64,000 nt of DNA from Cornus controversa (GCA_026545225.1 CM048848.1:20562806-20626805), one strand, 5' to 3'. Numbered from the stretch's first letter, positions 31,834 to 43,357 are shown. Numbers and translations: made by a program. Notes: generated by a model from the sequence alone, not told the origin.

Positions 31834-32876
31834 TGATGCGGAACACCTCAAGCTTACAATTGCGACTACCTCGTCCAACTGCTGTAGATTCTCGACTAAC
31901 GTCAAAATCTTCTCAGAATGGTAACTGGAAGAACACAAACACTCAACAATTATTATGTCCCCTTCATAGCTTGATATTCTTCTCCTTCCTCACCAATGAA
32001 TAGTTATAGAATAAACCAATCCAATAACTTGATCACGAAGAAATCTTCAATGCACTCTTCAAACAGTTAATCAAGCAAATAGAGAACACCCTAAATCACT
32101 CTGTGAATATGTGTATGCTCTCAAAAATATAAACAAAGAATTTGAGAAAAAATTCCTTTAAAAGAAAAATATCTCAATATTTTCTCTCTCTAAAATACGA
32201 TTTTCTATTCTGTAGAAAGCGTTATTGAAGGCACACTGAGAAAGAAATCATATGAAGTTTTTATATAAATTAAAAATCCTAGTTTTGCTTAAAAAACAAG
32301 TTAAAATCCAATAGGAAATAAGTCCCCACAATTTTAGGAAGTTCTGGGTTAGTTCCGGGTCAAAATAGGACAAAACTCGTCAAAATTCGTAGACTAGATA
32401 AGTTGGACCGGTCTGTGCTTTACTTGGACCTGTCCAACTCCTATAGCAGACTCAACAAGAGTTGCTAAGACCTCTTGGACTGGTCCAGCCTTCACTTGGA
32501 CCGGTCTAACCTTGAAAGTTTCATTAAATTGCTTAAAACCCCTTTTTTCAAGGTCGGAACCCTCCGGTTTGAAATATATGTGTTCTCACCACTTTATCTA
32601 GACTACGTGACTCTCATATGTGATCAAAGATGTCCTCATAGATTCGGAACCATCTCAAACTTCAAACAATCGAATCCTTGTGTAGACCCTTGATGGCTTT
32701 TCCCGAAGATTCAAGCTCTATTCTTTAACGAACCCTTGCATAATTGATGTAGAACTTCCTGCTCACTTTGAGACTTCAATTACATGATCAATGATAGAAA
32801 TATAACTCAAAGAATACAACTTAATCATGTTCGGTTTTGACACCAAAAATTGATAATTACAAAAATATATGTCACA

Positions 32877-34023
32877 TAGTTATCCTTGCTAATCCTCTAT
32901 ATCCTATCCTCCCTAGAATGAGAAGATTGGGAGGGAAATGATAGCGAGTTAAGTACTTTCATAATTTGAAAATTGCCCTCAACAATTATAAAGAGAAAAT
33001 TGTTATTCCACGGATAGTCCATTAAATATTAAAGGGTATAATAGTAATTTGGTTCTTATCCTTTCTTTTCTTTTCTCTTCCCTATCTTATCCAAACAAGA
33101 ATATTATCCTTTCTTTTTTTTTCTCTCATGTTTATCCAAACATAAATAAAGGTTATTATTATCCTCTCCTTTATTTTCTTTTCTTTCATAACTAAAGTTA
33201 TCGTCTTCTTTATTTTCTCTCTTGTCTATCCAAATGGAGCCATAAGGTACTAATCTTTGTTGCCCCGCAAAATCTAGAAGGTATTAATTTATTTTATAAG
33301 GTGATGTGCGCTCGAATCATTATTGAGGCAATTAACAAAGGTGTTTATTGGGAATTGGGATACCGAGAGAGTAGTGTTTTTTGAAGTCAACATGGTGTTT
33401 TTGAGCAAGCTTAATATTTCTCCAGTTCAATATGGTTAGAGGGAGACCAATGGTGTGGCCCACCTGCAACTAAATGTAAAATGAGGTGGTGAATACTGAT
33501 TGTATTTCTCGATTTCTTAGTAATATTTACTTTTTGTCTGTGTATATAGGTATGGGTTATACACAAATTCCACATTTTATGGGGATTAAGTGGACTCAAT
33601 AATCCATATCACCAATCCAAGTTGGCCATGAGATAGCAATTTTATGATATCTATTAATGCCAACTTTGGATGCAAATAGTGAGTTATGAAAACAAAATGA
33701 GCTAATTTAACCAAATGCCATTTTAATTATGTAGCAATAAATAGATACAATCATTTTATAATGAAGATTAAAAAGTATTAGAAGTGGAGATGAAATATAT
33801 ACCCCTCCATCACAAAATAAATGTTTCTTTTAGAAAATCAATGTGAAAAAATGTTACTATTAACACCCAAATTGTGACCAAAATTACTATGACTTGTGGT
33901 CAAGATTTTCGATGTCTAGATCTTATACTAGTCTATGGTCATGACTATGAACTCTCGATCATAAAAATAAAAATGAATTCTTAATCTAGATGGTAGGGAT
34001 TATTTAGGGTATTTAGCTCAAAA
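32877..34023. other. Spacer with CT-rich TATCC repeats; no gene recognised
   Basis: Between 33055 and 33245 variants of TTATCCTTTCTTTTCTTTTC and TATCCAAACA recur three times, a pattern often seen at MITE ends, but I could not find a matching inverted arm. 33260-33620 has a mixed composition unlike its surroundings (for example TGAGGCAATTAACAAAGGTG) and could be old genic DNA; I recognise no protein in it. Confidence 0.35.
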
Positions 34024-34454
34024 GTGACCTAAGAGTTTCAGCCAATCATGGCCTAAGACTTTTAGTAACTAGTGACCTAAGAGTTTCTGTCACTAGTGAC
34101 CTAAGGGTTTCATCCACTCATGACCTAAGAGTTTCAGTCAGTAGTGACGTAAGAGTTTCAACCGCTAGTGGCCTAAGAGTTTTGGACACCCATGGCCTAA
34201 GAGACTCTTGACCAACTCTCCTAAGAGAGTGGCCTAAAGATAGAGTCGCCTATGACTTTATATCAACTCACGTAAGAGACTCTCAACAAACTCACCTAAG
34301 GAGAGTTGTCTAAAAGACTAGCCTAAGAGACTCTTGATCAAGTCACCTAAGAGACTTTTGACCAAATGACCTAAGAAGAGACTCGCCTAAGAGACATTCG
34401 ACCAACTCACCTAAGATACTCTCAAGCAAGTCGCCTAAGGAGATAGTAGCCTAA
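34024..34454. repeat. CCTAAGAG minisatellite, 24-bp unit
   Basis: Units such as GACCTAAGAGTTTCAGTCA followed by GTAGT repeat with a 24-bp period from 34024, then drift to CCTAAGAGACTCTTGACCAA-like units of about 27-30 bp up to 34454. Similar units resume after the solo LTR at 35895-35945 (CACCTAAGGAGAAACTTGCC). About 16 units in all. Such arrays are common in the 3' non-coding part of Tat elements; attribution here is inferred. Confidence 0.85.
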
Positions 34455-34459
34455 GAGAA

Positions 34460-35889
34460 TGATTCATGTGTGAGTGTGACTCAAAAAGTATATCAATTAA
34501 AAATTACCACACTTCGCAATAGAACGAATTCCTTGCAGAATAGGGCTATCAAAAGGGGTGTCGAACCTCAGGGACTGTGGTCTGACTGAGTTGAATTGTT
34601 AGAACTAATTCTAATTAAATTTAAAAGAAATAAATTTTGATTTTTAATTCTAAATTAACTAATGAAGCAATTGAACAAAAGCAAGAAAAACTAAAGAGTG
34701 TAGAGAATATAAGATAAGTATAGGGTAATTGATTTCACCACTAACTTCACAATCATTGGTCAATTGAACTAACTATGGGGCATCATATCATGCATAAGTG
34801 GTGTCGGTGGCTACAAGCTCACCTTCATCCGTCAAGAAGATAACATATGATTAAGGCTAAGTCATGGACTATCTTCGATTGGCATGGGTCATCTGCCTAA
34901 CTACTCTAATCTAGGGTGCAGTATGGTTCATCTTCTCTGGGCATAATCCATCAAAGCTTTTAATGATATATTCAATGAAAACCATTGTGTAATAATCACT
35001 CTCATGATCACAGAAAATAAGAGGGACGAGTTCAATAACAACAATCAAGTATCTAAGACAAGATAAGAAATCATTGAAACTGAATTTATAAGACTTTTAT
35101 TGCTCAATTCTATAATAAGAATCCTCTAAATTACACAATCTATGAATGAATACAAAAATCCCCAATAATTAGAACAATCAAACTAGTGATGTTTAGTTAG
35201 GGCTACATCAAAACCCTGGTGGCTGAACTAGCCGCTCATGATATGCCTTGTTCTCCAATGATTCTCCATTCCAAAAGCTCTTCAAAGCTGCTACCAAGCC
35301 TCCTCAATACAACCCTAATTTGTCACTTTAAATAGCCAAGAGAAAACATCAAAGTCCTAATCCAATTAGGAATTAATTAGATTTCCCGTAGCACTAATTA
35401 GGTGGGTTTTTCCTGCTGACGTTCGGCCCAACTTTTGACCCACTAGAAGTTCAATTCACGAAATTTCCGTGAAATACAAAAGTGTGCAGAATCGAATTCC
35501 ATTCAACCCACCCAAAAATTAAGTTGATTTGAGGCTCAAAAATAATACTTCTGGTCCATTTTCCAAAATGGGATTAAGACTATATTATGCGCAGATTTGG
35601 GCTTCAGGCCCGAAACCTTCTTAAGCAGCTGTAATTCTCTTTGATCTCTATCTTGGACTGATTTGAGTTAAAATAAATGGTTGAATGGATCCATTTGATG
35701 TAGGCTTCATCTAACCATCTCGCATGTCATCTTTAAAAGCCCAAAATCACGATTTTAACTGAAATAATCATTAAGACCCTGAAAATACAGAAAATAGTAA
35801 AATGAAGTAAAATCACAAAATAATCTATTACTAAGAGAATAAAATACATAAGTTAAGAGGCTAAAATGCGTAACATTCAACGCCGATCA
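34460..35889 (-). mobile_element. Solo LTR of family A with perfect TSD, 1430 bp
   Basis: Edges TGATTCATG and CGCCGATCA, flanked by GAGAA at 34455-34459 and 35890-35894. It aligns along its whole length with 6440-7938, including AATAGAACGAATTCCTTGC, TCTAATCTAGGGTGCAGTAT, the GTGGGTTTTTCCTGCTGAC block and AAATACATAAGTTAAGAGGC. It lacks about 70 bp present in the first copy, around the part matching 7210-7260. It sits inside the CCTAAGAG minisatellite. Confidence 0.95.
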
Positions 35890-35945
35890 GAGAATATCGA
35901 CCAAGTCACCTAAGGAGAAACTTGCCTACGAGAGTCCTGATCAAC

Positions 35946-36991
35946 CATGATTAAAAGTCTGGGCCAAGATATATTCAACATCTTCATAGGTCGTGGGCCA
36001 TTAACGAAGATTTTGTCTGAGTCAAAGTATAACAAACTATGAATTTCAAGGGCCTGAGAACCCAGGAGTCAGGTTTGAAGACTAATAAAGCTAAAAATGG
36101 AAAGGACAACCTAACCATTTCTAAGGTTCAAAAACTCAAAGTTACAAATGAGAGAATCTCACCTACTTCTGATAGAGGAAGTCAGTATGATCAGTGATTA
36201 GTAAACAGTCTAAGCAAAAGTCAGAGACAAACTTGGTAGTTGAGGAAAGCTGAAAAGGGTGAGGCAACCCAACTCAACAGCTTGAAAGAGCCCATAAGCC
36301 ATAGCTAAAAATGATATGCTAGACATGCATCTCTATCAGTTCATGGAAAAGTGTGCAAATATACCAAAAATGAGCTTAGTAATATAGTTAGGAAATATCT
36401 TTTTTAACTTGCACCAATCATTTTCATTGAGAAGGACATCATCAGATCAAGGGCCTCTATATATACTCATGAAAATTCCACAAGAAAGAGGTCCCAACAC
36501 TAGCATCTAACATGCTTTTGTTATCTATCTCCTTTAGCTTATCTAAGCTTTAAGCTTTTAGATTCTTAATTTTATCTTTCATATAAATCTAGATCTTTAG
36601 TTTCTTAGCTTTATTTCAGTAATTTTAGTTACTTTAGCTCCTTAGCTTTAGTTCAGTAATTTTAGCTGCTTGTACTCTATCTTCTCAGCAGTTTCGTCCT
36701 TTAAATGTAACTTGTTTTCCAGTATCAATGAAATTCATTTATTCATGAACATGTTGAATTTCTTACTGTTCAAGGCATTGAGAACCTCATAGGGAAGGTC
36801 ATTTATACTCCCCTTCAGTCATCTGATCCTTAAGTGAACTGACTCATAGTCTGAAATAGTAATAGTTTGGTTTACCCACACTTGTGTTTGATGGAATGTA
36901 AATATTTATATTATGGAGTTAAAATATTGAAATTCAAAAAGAGATATGAATTAATTGCATTTATCCTTCTTAAAAAGATTAGAATCCTAAA
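35946..36991 (+). other. LTR-like promoter region, identity uncertain
   Basis: A CTCTATATATACTCATG motif at about 36453 resembles a TATA box. It is followed by an AG/CT-rich stretch with two tandem 40-bp copies of TTAGCTTTA(G/T)TTCAGTAATTTTAG (36605-36670). Then AATGAAATTCATTTATTCATG (about 36726), poly(A)-signal-like. This could be the LTR of the element that owned the CCTAAGAG minisatellite. No PBS or paired LTR was found. Confidence 0.35.
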
Positions 36992-37079
36992 AATAAAATT
37001 TAATTTTGGACAAATGAAGCAAAAGATAAGTCACTTATATCTTATCTTTTGCTTCATTTGTCCAAAATTAAAATTTATT
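36992..37079. repeat. Long hairpin: 30-bp perfect inverted repeat, 10-base loop
   Basis: Arms 37001-37030 and 37041-37070 are perfectly complementary (left arm starts TAATTTTGGACAAATGAAGC). The loop is TCACTTATAT. Pairing extends to 39 bp (36992-37030 with 37041-37079) with one mismatch. It stands immediately left of the truncated gypsy LTR that starts at 37081. It could be a small foldback element or an inverted duplication made during the truncation. Confidence 0.95.
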
Positions 37080-37080
37080 G

Positions 37081-38346
37081 TTGGAACCTATTTTATAAGT
37101 TCAAACCAAAGGCATAAAAAATATAATACCCTATTAAAACTAGGAAATCCTGACATGCCTCATATACCATCCTTAAATACCTTATTAGGTATTGGTAATC
37201 CTAACATGCCCCTTAGCAATCCTTACTTTCCTCCCTAACTAACCTTAGATACCTTATTAGGTATTGACAATCCCGATATACCCCTTGGCAATCCTTACAT
37301 GCCTCTGCAACTAACCTATTAAAGAAAAACAAAAGATTTAACCTACTTAGCACATTAATTTAATCTAATAGAAGTTCAATCACCACAATAAAATAACTCA
37401 TACACAAGTAAACTAATATCAAGTATATCATGAACAGTTATGACTTTAAAGAATACAATTAAGGAAGGAAAAATAATATAACCACCAATTATATGAGCAA
37501 GCACACATCCAAATATCCAATGTACCTAAATCATCGAGGGAGTCTAAACCTAGCTCTAACCTAGGTTTTCAAGCCTATTCTATTCCTAAGAACCCTATTT
37601 AATTATTCTGGAAAGTTTCAAAAATTTTCTAAAATAAAAGAAAATAAAAATATAGTTTTGAAGCACACTTTTTAATTATATTACATTAAGCACAAGGGAA
37701 CCTCATTTTGACTTGAAATTTAAAACCCAAGTGTATTTTATCCTCAAAAGATTAGCAAAATTTTTCAAAAATTTTCTGGAATTTAAAAATTATTTTTGCT
37801 ATTTTTCTAATTTAAAAATCAATTTAAAAACATTTAAAAAAATAAAAAAATAATCTGGACTGGGCCCAAAGTGGGCCCAGAGGTGGGCCCCGACGAGTGA
37901 AGCCGGTGACAACCTTCCCTGGCACTAGCGCCGGTGGCACGCGCCGGTGGGGCAATGCCCCCTCTTCTTCTTCCTTTTTTTTCTTTGTTTTTCCTTCTTT
38001 CCTGCAACTCATGATCAAACATGGCGCCGAAAGTTTCCAGCTACCTTTGGTCACCGAATCATGAGTATGAATATACCATTCAACTCATCTTGATCTAAGG
38101 TACGGATGGGTACCAAAATCACCCCTTCTCGTGGCCTAAATAAAAAACGCCCAAATTCAAGTTTTAAAAATCTAAAATTTCAAACTTAATTTCTTGTCAA
38201 TCTGCCCAATGGTTCATAACCAAACTTCCAAGGATTATTCGGGGAAGCAAGATCTATCTATGAATTAGAAAAGAAACCTTTAAAAATAACAATTACAGCA
38301 AACCCATATCTCATGTATATACATATACATATATGTATATACATAT
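37081..38346 (-). mobile_element. Truncated 3' LTR of the gypsy element, outer part
   Basis: Corresponds to 43970-45262 of the right LTR. The first 610 bp of the right LTR (43358-43969) have no counterpart here; the sequence is cut at 37081 next to a hairpin. It contains a polypurine-to-GC-rich section (37850-38000 on the minus strand), present in both copies. Confidence 0.85.
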
Positions 38347-39768
38347 TGATAAGTGTTCAATTCTATGCATTTGAACCCTCTTTATTGCTTATGTTAGTTC
38401 CGTTTTTGCGTTTACCGAGATATGTTTACGGTATTTTTGTGTTTTTGATGTATTGCAGGTATTAGAGTAAATGGAGCAAAGTTTGAAGCTATTTGCAGCT
38501 GAAGAGAAGAAATCAGGAAATGCAGCCAAGGCATCTCGATCAATCGAGATGTTGATTTCGATTAATCGAAATCTCGATTGATCGAGATCTCATTTCAATT
38601 GATCAAAATCTCGATCAATCGAGATTCAATTTCGATCAATCGAAATTCTGCAGAGCCCACTTGGCCACTTGCTCACCTGCTCTCCCACTTGCAACAAAAT
38701 CCCCCTTTTTGCACGACTTAGGGGGATTATCTGACTTGAACAAGACTTTTGGGGGCCTTCTTGATACAAGAGATATATATAATGATATATATATATATAT
38801 GGTGGGCCCCAAAGGAAGAAAAGAAGCCTAAAAGCACCAAAAGCCACATATATCTCATATATCTCTCAAGAAACATGAGGAGATCAGAGGAGAGACCTTC
38901 GGGAGAGGAAGAGAAAGAGCTGAACCAGACCAAGAAGCTTCATTCTTTTCATCAATGGAAGGGTGCAAGGCAACCATGAGCAACTAACTCTTCTACTAGG
39001 GTGTTGGTTTCAACCCCTAGCCATGTAAACTTGTTCATCTTTGTAGCTCTTGGGATTTATACTTAAATGTTGATTATTTAGCCTAGTGATTATGTACACA
39101 AATACATCTCTTTTATATATTCATTTGATATGGAATTTATTCTTGTCTTAGAGTAGATTTTGTCACTTGAATGAACAACATTTGCATATTCCACAAGAAG
39201 TGCAAATGATGCCTAGATAATGGTATTTAATTGAATGTGTGATGTTAATTTGTATAGACCATGCCAAGACAAGGTAGTTTGGATGCATGTAGTGTTCACT
39301 TAGAGAGTAGAGTAATTAGGTAGTTAGTTAGGTTGAAGAGCTATGCTTGTTGAAGATGGATTATGATAGGTTAGCACACACATTGATCTTTTGATATGTC
39401 ATTGAGGTCACAAGCCTAATGACATTGTTAGGCATTTAATTAATAAATCCCATGCTTGCTACACTTATGAACATGTGAATGGCTAGTGGTGGAAACCAAC
39501 CCTAGTTCTCTCTCCCAACTTTAAACTCTTTAATTTTCTTGTCATTTCATTCATGCAATAGTTTTTAAACACAAAACCAAAAATCTATTTTTAGAATTAA
39601 AGTAGAATTAATCTTCCCGTAAGACAATTGCGACTAGTCCTCGTGGGATCGATACCCTCCATATAGAACCTTATCTACAAAGATTCGTGCTCTTGCGAGT
39701 GGTTAAATTATATTTTGATAAAAAGGGCAAAATTAAGCTTACAATATAATTTAGTTCCGACCACATCA
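38347..39768 (+). mobile_element. Solo LTR, Athila/Tat-type, with perfect TSD
   Basis: Begins TGATAAGTGTTCAATTC and ends GACCACATCA, flanked by CATAT at 38342-38346 and 39769-39773. Its 3' part carries GACTAGTCCTCGTGGGATCG, ATACCCTCCATATAG and TCGTGCTCTTGCGAGTGGTT, the R-U5 phrase that in Athila-type elements precedes a tRNA-Asp PBS. It is 1422 bp. It holds a CGAT-palindrome array (38533-38648) and a TA run (38775-38800). It splits the gypsy 3' LTR. Confidence 0.93.
38533..38648. repeat. Array of TCGATCAATCGA palindromes
   Basis: Six units of about 20 bp, each a near-perfect palindrome: ATCTCGATCAATCGAGAT, TTTCGATTAATCGAAAT, TCTCGATTGATCGAGAT, TTTCAATTGATCAAAAT, TCTCGATCAATCGAGAT, TTTCGATCAATCGAAAT. 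Units alternate between a CTCGA and a TTTCGA border. It is upstream of the LTR's presumed transcription start. Confidence 0.95.
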
Positions 39769-39773
39769 CATAT

Positions 39774-39972
39774 ATACACACACACACACATATATATATA
39801 TATATGTATGTATATATTCACCTATACAGTCATATATACATGCATATACACTTGAAAAATTACCCCAAAGCTATACCAAACCTATAGATTTTTCATGTTT
39901 AATCCACAGAAACACCTTTAGCATGCATAATCATACAATTTCATAATTAAATACATGAAAACATATTCCAGC
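39774..39972 (-). mobile_element. Truncated 3' LTR of the gypsy element, inner part
   Basis: Matches 45262-45440 of the right LTR (TATACAGTCATATATACATG, then CCCCAAAGCTATACCAAA, TTTCATAATTAAATACATG). It breaks at GCAATAT (39972), where pol sequence follows. In the right LTR the same place continues for another 570 bp to the LTR start. Confidence 0.85.
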
Positions 39973-40740
39973 AATATAGAACGATACCTCTCCAGATTTT
40001 AACTGCCCTTTGTACTTTAATCCCCCATCTGTACCCACTGTATAGAACGATACCTCTCTAGATTTTAACTCAGCCATTTTCTCTACGCACTGTGGGTCAG
40101 TAAGCTGATCTATACTTATCCTCTGAATTATAGTAGGTATAACCACTACACATACTACAAAGGCATTTGCTGAGGTGTCAACGCTATTCAAGTTATTCCA
40201 CTATGCTTCAAATAGAGCGAAAAGACTAGCGTAGGGTCAGTGACTAAGTGAATCAACTACTATATTCGCTTTCCCTGGGTGGCACTGGATGGAAAAATGA
40301 TAATCTATTACAAAATTCTTCTATGAGAATAGATACTGCAAACTCTTGTAGTCGCTGAATAATCTGAAGGTCTCACCCAAGAGGTAATACCTTCAAATCC
40401 TTAAAGCAAAAACCATGGCTGCTAACTCCAAATCATGAGTCGAGTAATTAAGCTCGTGAGGCTTAAGCTTATGTTAAACATATGATATCAACCTCTCCTC
40501 CTGCATTAACACACATTCCAGACCCTGCAATGATTCATCGGTGAATACTAGGTACTCATTGCTGCTCTGAGGAGTAGTTAGAACAGGTGTAGGATTTAAC
40601 TCATCACATGTCGCCTGATAAGAGACATCCCAAACAAAAGACACATTTTTTAATGAGATGGGTGAGTGGGCCAACAATCTTAGAGAAGCCCTGTATAAAC
40701 CGACGATAATAACAAGCCAACCCAAGAAAGCTGTGAATCT
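39973..40740 (-). pseudogene. RNase H and integrase linker of the gypsy element
   Basis: Minus strand. 40725-40474 holds the RT-RNase H junction with VFTDESLQGLECVLMQEE (catalytic Asp in FTDES, usually FTDAS). 40460-40260 continues, with stops, as KPHELNYSTHDLELAAMVFA then RIWRYYLLGETFRLFSDYKS (the THDLELAA Glu and the SDYKSLQY Asp). 40191-39973 is the linker to integrase, SIDQLTDPQCVEKMAELKS, TVGTDGGLKYKGQ. There the coding sequence ends in a duplicated 30-bp block and the LTR. No integrase follows. Confidence 0.85.
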
Positions 40741-40834
40741 CTAAAGGTGAGGAAGGTTGTCCCTACTCCAAAACCGCTAACACTTTACTTGGATCGACCG
40801 CTATCCCTTTCTCTGATACTACGTGACCCAAGAA

Positions 40835-41632
40835 CTACACTTCCCTCTGCCAGAAATCACACTTCTTAAACTTTGCATATAACTGATGATCTCTTTGTGT
40901 TTGTAGAACGATACGAAGGTGTCTGGCATGATCCTCCTCTGACCTAGAATAAACCAGAATGTCATCGATGAAGACAATAATAAATTGATCTAAGTAGGCC
41001 ATGAACACTCTATTCATCAGATCCATGAAGATAGCTAGGGCATTTGTTAACTCGAAAGGTATAACTCAGAACTCATAAGACCCATATCTGGTAATGAAGG
41101 CTGTCTTTGGTACATCCTGCTCCCTTACTTGAAGCTGATGATACTCGGATCTCAAATCTATCTTCGAGAAATAGGTAGCTGCCTTCAGCTGATCGAAGAG
41201 ATCATTAATCCTAGGCAATGGGTACTTGTTGCGGGTTGTGATCTTATTCAATTCCCTGTAGTTAATACAAAGGCGAAAAGACCCATTTTTCTTTTTCACA
41301 AACAAAGTCAGTGCTCCCCACGGTGAAATACTCCTGCGAATAAATTTTTGACTGAGAAGTTGTTGAATCTGATCCTTCAAATCCCTCATTTCCACATGCG
41401 CCATTCTATATGGGGCCCAAGCAATAGGCTTGGTGCTTGGAGCTAAATCTATCATGAAGTCTATCTCACGACTCGGTGGTAACCCTGGGATCTCCTGAAA
41501 CACATCCTGTAAGTCTCGCACCATTGGAATCAAATCTAGAGAATTTGTTATTCTTTCTGGAGACTCTTCATTGATAAAGAACAGGTGCATACTAGACCCT
41601 CCATTTGATTGCGGCATAGCAATCAAATACAT
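40835..41632 (-). pseudogene. Reverse transcriptase of the gypsy element
   Basis: Frame 41632-41066 (188 codons) has the protease-RT linker, [20 protein letters not shown], then the fingers [20 protein letters not shown] and [19 protein letters not shown], and the catalytic [16 protein letters not shown] (first Asp kept). After a frame break at about 41065 the frame 41026-40835 gives [20 protein letters not shown] then DDILVYS: the two-Asp active site is intact. The thumb follows ([14 protein letters not shown]). RT makes the DNA copy. Both frames are near complete, so breakage seems moderate. Confidence 0.93.
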
Positions 41633-41723
41633 CTCTTGACCTGGTATGGCAAAAACAATTACCTTATCATGGCAATTAACCTGAGCATGGTAATGTTATA
41701 ACCAATCCACCCCGAGTATGACA

Positions 41724-41951
41724 TCATAGGAATGCATATCCATAATCAATAAGTCTGCCAATGTCTATAGGGACCTGTCTACTGTGTTCCCGTAAAACCT
41801 TACTAACCCCCAACGACGTAGCTATAGTAAGTGGAGAACTATATGGCTGAATGTCTAAACCAGATAAGCTAGCAAATGCTCTAGATACAAAGGAATGAGA
41901 TGCATCAGTATCAAATAAAACACGACCAAATCTACCCTTGATAAAAAACAT
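41724..41951 (-). pseudogene. Aspartic protease of the gypsy element
   Basis: 75 codons. GRFGRVLFDTDASHSFVSRA matches the core VLFDSGASHSFIS of plant gypsy proteases. The catalytic Asp is kept, but the Gly of D-(S/T)-G-A is replaced by Asp (DTDA), which should inactivate it. It lies between gag (right) and RT (left), as expected on the minus strand. Confidence 0.85.
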
Positions 41952-42145
41952 GCCCTAATCACTTGAGGAGCCTGCACATCATATGGCATGATGTTGTAGA
42001 CCCTCCTATAATGCATTTGCTACCTAGGTGTCCCCGCGGGTGGTGGCGGTGTGGGTAAAGCTGGACAATGTTGAGCCTAAACCTGTGGAATTTGTGGTAC
42101 TGACAAAGGTGGTTGCTGTCTTTGTCCTTGCTGACCAAGCTGTCC

Positions 42146-43030
42146 CTAATTGGTGTGAGGGCAATATTTAGCTGAATGCCCCAGCTCACCACACTCATAG
42201 TAGTTTCTTATGAATACACTGGTAGGCCTCCTCAACTGATTTCTATGTGACTGACCCTGACCTGCCTGCGGTACCCCATTCTGCCTCCTATGAGTAGAGG
42301 CTTCCACTATCTGAACAACACCATTAGCTCTGTTCCTCTTCCATCGCTGCTGCCCTAGATGATTGCCCCTATCAAAGTGCCTACTACAATTGCCATTTCT
42401 CTTCTCCACTATCTGACTAGTGGAGTCCCTGTCGTGTCATTTCTCTCCCTTTCCCTTATTATAGTCCTTCCCTGACCGACAGTGATGCAATGCAGCATCA
42501 ACTGCCTGAACATATGTAATATAAGCTAGACAACCCAAAATGACCTGTCGAATGGGCCAAATCAACCCATTCACAAAGTAGCGCATCTTCTTTTCTTCAG
42601 TGTCCACCTCATTCAGTGCAAACAAGGATAAATTGGTGAATTCCTACTCATACATTACAATTGTCCTGTCCCCCCTATTGTAATTCTAGAAATTCTATCT
42701 TTTTGTCTGCCTTTAATATATATGGGAAATACTTAATATCAAAATAGACATGAAAATCTGTATAAGTCAGTGTAGTTCGTTGCTCTAGTGTAGTCACCAA
42801 CTCCCACCACTGTAATGTATCCCCCATTAGCTTAAAAGTAGCTAGCATATGTTTTTGTACTTCAGTGCATGTGATCATACGAAGATGACTTCCAATATAT
42901 TTCCTCCACTGATACGCTTCAGTCACCTTCGTAGACCCTGAGAACTCTAGTGGATTCCCCTTTGTGAAGGAATTCCGTACCCTCTCCCAAATGTTAGGCT
43001 GTTCCACTGGTAATGGAACATGTTCCATAC
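42146..43030 (-). pseudogene. Gag of the gypsy element (broken)
   Basis: 43028-42675 (117 codons) carries the core NPLEFSGSTKVTEAYQWRKY, TCTEVQKHMLATFKLMGDTL and QWWELVT, typical of chromovirus Gag. 42625-42437 continues (ALNEVDTEEKKMRYFVNGL, then LIWPIRQVIL). 42409-42146 has a basic Asn/Arg-rich stretch and the zinc knuckle YYECGELGHSAKYC, in which the first Cys is replaced by Tyr. Stops or shifts separate the three pieces. The start codon is not clear; upstream codons to about 43190 look like Gag N-terminus. Confidence 0.88.
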
Positions 43031-43343
43031 GCGGTGGTTACTGGGGTGGCTACTGATTTTGAAGAGCAGTCGCCATTCCTATAGCTACAGCCTGAGCCAT
43101 AATGGCTACCAAATTGGGAGGAATCTCTGCATTTCCACCCTGAGCATTGTCCTGACCCAAAATTTGGTTCACATTCCTTCTCCTACAGGGTGACATCTGA
43201 AGATGAAATAGAAAGACATTAATGCCCCAATAATAGATTAGAGTATAATGAGTCTTATACTTAAGTTCTACTTATCAGAATACGTAACGCAGAAGATACC
43301 ATACGATAGACCGTAAGGACCTAAGAATACTTGAACTTGGAAT

Positions 43344-43355
43344 GCTCTGATAACA
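43344..43355 (-). other. Primer binding site of the gypsy element (one mismatch)
   Basis: GCTCTGATAACA differs at one position from the tRNA-Met complement GCTCTGATACCA. Two bases on, TGAAATACCCCC starts the LTR. Confidence 0.8.
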
Positions 43356-43357
43356 AC

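Larger units (their letters stand above)
28988..32876 (-). mobile_element. 5' LTR of a minus-strand copia element, split by a nested insertion
   Basis: The two outer parts, 28988-29299 and 31834-32876, together match in reverse the intact LTR at 46342-47682: start TGTGACATATATTTTTGTAA, the GGACCGGTC block, the GTAAGC(C/T)TGAGGTGTT block, then TTTGTTGTACTTTGCTT and the terminal CTCACA. The middle (29300-31833) is an unrelated element. About 25 bp of the LTR appear lost at the left junction. It ends with a TGTGAC terminus at 32876. Confidence 0.85.

Noticed and set aside
33055-33245. MITE with TATCC ends
   Set aside because: Direct repeats only; no inverted arm or target duplication could be found by eye.
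34024-34454. CRISPR-like array
   Set aside because: Repeats are 24 bp without unique spacers, in a plant retrotransposon context.
36992-37079. Bacterial-type terminator
   Set aside because: The genome is a plant; the stem is far too long and there is no adjacent gene.
36867-37238. 123-codon plus ORF
   Set aside because: Runs through the hairpin and the antisense of a truncated LTR, with no ATG at its start; compositional.
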